The notes under the pieces: generated by a model
The model's database searches: none
What the model was told of the DNA's origin: nothing
The model's input: the letters and a program-made list of their open reading frames with translations, nothing else
Made by a program: the position numbers and the translations under genes
Part shown: positions 62,754-64,000 of the stretch, piece after piece
How the letters are laid out: each line of letters starts with the position of its first letter
How positions within the stretch are numbered: position 1 is the first letter of the stretch
Source: Roseimaritima multifibrata
GTDB taxonomy: Bacteria > Planctomycetota > Planctomycetia > Pirellulales > Pirellulaceae
Direction of reading: 5' to 3'
Assembly (NCBI RefSeq): GCF_007741495.1
Contig: NZ_CP036262.1
Location: 3,658,001 to 3,722,000 of the forward strand
DNA length: 64,000 nucleotides

Positions 62754-63659
62754 ATGGCAAACGTTTTTGACGTCTTGTCGGCTCAGGACATCGGTAAATT
62801 CGGGAACCTGCAAGTCCTCGCAAAACAGGTTGTCGAAGGCTTCTGTTCGGGGCTGCACCGTTCGCCTCACAAGGGTTTCAGTGTCGAATTCAAGGAACAT
62901 CGCTCCTATGTAACCGGGGATGACATCCGGACCATCGACTGGAAGCTGTTCGGTAAAACGGACCGTCTGTACATCCGCGAATACGAAGAAGAAACCAACC
63001 TGCGTTGTACGATCCTGTTGGATTCAAGTGGGTCGATGGGGTACACCGGCGGGCGTAGCAACGGCGTCAGTAAACATGAGTACGCCGTCCGCACCGCCGC
63101 ATCGCTGGCGTATCTAATGCTTCACCAACAGGATAGTGTTGGATTGGTCACGTTTGACAAGAAGGTCCGCAAGTACATCCCTCCCCGCGGCCGCCCCAAA
63201 CATTTGAAAGCGATCGTCGCCGAACTACAGAATCAAAAACCGAAACATGAAACCGATCTTGGTAGTGTTTTCCACCAAATGGTTTCCAAAATCCAACGCC
63301 GGGGAATGGTTATCGTCGTTTCCGATTTATTCGGAGACGTTGATAGCCTGATGAAGTCTCTGGCACACTTCCGGCACGCCCGTCATGAGGTCCTGCTGTT
63401 TCAAATCTGGGATCCCGACGAACTAGATTTCCCGTTCCGGCAATGGACTCAGTTCACTTCGTTAGAGGCGTCTGAAAACCGGCATCTGGTCGACCCAGCA
63501 CAGCTTCGCAAAGCGTACTTAGAAAAACTTGCACAGTTCCGCGAACAACTTTCCAACGGCTGTAACCGCCAGAGAATCCGGTTGGTGCCGTTGGTAACGG
63601 ACCAACCGTACGCCGACTCGTTGGCCGCCTACTTTGCCTGGAGGAAAAAGTCCAAGTGA
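62754..63659 (+). CDS. DUF58 VWA-like protein
   Basis: A 301-residue cytosolic protein. The DUF58 signature [26 protein letters not shown] lies around 58-83, then a VWA-like domain with the metal site DSSGSM (about 91-96) and [15 protein letters not shown]. Partners with MoxR in many bacteria, probably as a substrate adaptor. Its stop overlaps the GTG of the following gene in a 4-base GTGA. Confidence 0.92.
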   Translation: MANVFDVLSAQDIGKFGNLQVLAKQVVEGFCSGLHRSPHKGFSVEFKEHRSYVTGDDIRTIDWKLFGKTDRLYIREYEEETNLRCTILLDSSGSMGYTGGRSNGVSKHEYAVRTAASLAYLMLHQQDSVGLVTFDKKVRKYIPPRGRPKHLKAIVAELQNQKPKHETDLGSVFHQMVSKIQRRGMVIVVSDLFGDVDSLMKSLAHFRHARHEVLLFQIWDPDELDFPFRQWTQFTSLEASENRHLVDPAQLRKAYLEKLAQFREQLSNGCNRQRIRLVPLVTDQPYADSLAAYFAWRKKSK

Positions 63660-64000
63660 CATTCCTCAACGCGGCGCTCGCTTTTGGGGCGGCCGCATTC
63701 CTGATCCCGTTGGCGATCCACATCCTCAATCGCAGCCGTTTCAAAACGGTCGATTGGGGTGCGATGCACCTGTTGGAATCGGTGATCAAAGTCAATCACA
63801 AGCGATTTCGTTTTGATCAGTGGATCTTGTTGGCACTGCGCTGTGCGATTCCCATCCTTCTCGCATTCTGTCTTGCTCGACCAGTCCTGACCGGGATGAA
63901 AATTTTGGCTGGGGAATCGCCGGTTTCGATGGTCGTGCTGCTCGATTCCAGCTATTCGATGGAAACGGAGTCGAGTGAGGGGACCCGATTTAATGCGGCC
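63656..64000 (+). CDS. BatA-type VWA protein (N-terminal part, cut by window end)
   Basis: The frame runs from the GTG at 63656 off the end, 115 residues seen. It begins [20 protein letters not shown] then HILNRSRFK, the BatA (PF07584) N-terminal domain with its first helix; a second helix is [31 protein letters not shown] is the start of the VWA domain with the metal-site D-S-S-x-S. The GTG overlaps the DUF58 stop. It is the third gene of the MoxR operon and an inner-membrane protein; the rest lies outside the window. Confidence 0.88.
   Translation, partial: MTFLNAALAFGAAAFLIPLAIHILNRSRFKTVDWGAMHLLESVIKVNHKRFRFDQWILLALRCAIPILLAFCLARPVLTGMKILAGESPVSMVVLLDSSYSMETESSEGTRFNAA

Overview
The window looks like chromosome of a planctomycete, most likely family Pirellulaceae (Rhodopirellula-like). 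Signs visible in the sequence: two secreted sulfatases, several secreted DUF1080 (3-keto-disaccharide hydrolase fold) proteins, Tat-exported sugar isomerase and oxidoreductase precursors, an ECF sigma factor of the planctomycete/acidobacterial type paired with a membrane Ser/Thr kinase, a double-length UvrA of 2223 residues, an OmcB-like cysteine-rich lipoprotein, and intergenic spacers rich in palindromic repeats. There is no rRNA, no convincing tRNA, no CRISPR array, no prophage and no insertion sequence; the gene content reads as ordinary chromosome with repeat-rich spacers.

Layout. 0-9 kb: a GT2 glycosyltransferase and an LptF/LptG-like permease (ATGA overlap), a BON protein, an M48 membrane protease, a sulfatase, a double-GNAT acetyltransferase, a cytochrome oxidase subunit III-like protein and a DksA-type zinc finger protein. 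9-19 kb: a secreted DUF3500 protein, an ECF sigma/Ser-Thr kinase pair (GTGA overlap), a ~1.1 kb tandem repeat block with about 260-bp units, and the OmcB-like lipoprotein. 18.6-24.7 kb, all minus strand: secreted DUF1080 protein, AlkD-like HEAT protein, lectin-like secreted protein, and a two-gene unit of a redoxin/cytochrome/Cu-monooxygenase-like fusion plus a PQQ-type beta-propeller. 24.9-31.5 kb: the fused double UvrA. 31.7-34.1 kb: a Fur box followed by feoA-feoB. 34.2-39.1 kb: a GH32-like protein, a four-unit palindromic repeat array, a small membrane protein plus a membrane C39-type protease, and a Tat-exported FAD oxidoreductase.

39.3-45.1 kb: a sigma-70 factor divergent from a MerR/B12-domain regulator that lacks the expected cobalamin-contact histidines, then a DUF1611 protein overlapping a dipeptide epimerase (probably cell-wall peptide recycling), and a secreted DinB-fold protein. 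45.6-53.3 kb: second sulfatase, a glycosyltransferase, a double DUF1080 protein, a 34-bp hairpin minisatellite, a degenerate sulfatase-fold protein coupled to a TsdA-like diheme cytochrome, and a WecG/TagA glycosyltransferase. 53.5-57.6 kb: rnc, metK, a metallophosphoesterase and gmd. 57.6-61.4 kb: a Tat-exported sugar isomerase and two secreted TIM-barrel glycosidase-like proteins. 61.7 kb to the end: MoxR ATPase, DUF58 protein and the start of a BatA-type VWA protein, cut by the window edge.

Together the genes describe an aerobic heterotroph that attacks sulfated or complex polysaccharides outside the cytoplasm (sulfatases, DUF1080 proteins, GH32-, GH5- and other TIM-barrel proteins), builds surface glycans (GT2, GT4-like, WecG/TagA, gmd), imports ferrous iron under Fur control and uses many regulators. 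No single cluster is clearly an unknown defence or mobile system. The best candidates for something new are the B12-ligand-less CarH-like regulator beside a sigma factor, the sigma/sensor-kinase pair, the redox fusion protein, the inactive-sulfatase/TsdA pair, and the three structured repeat families.
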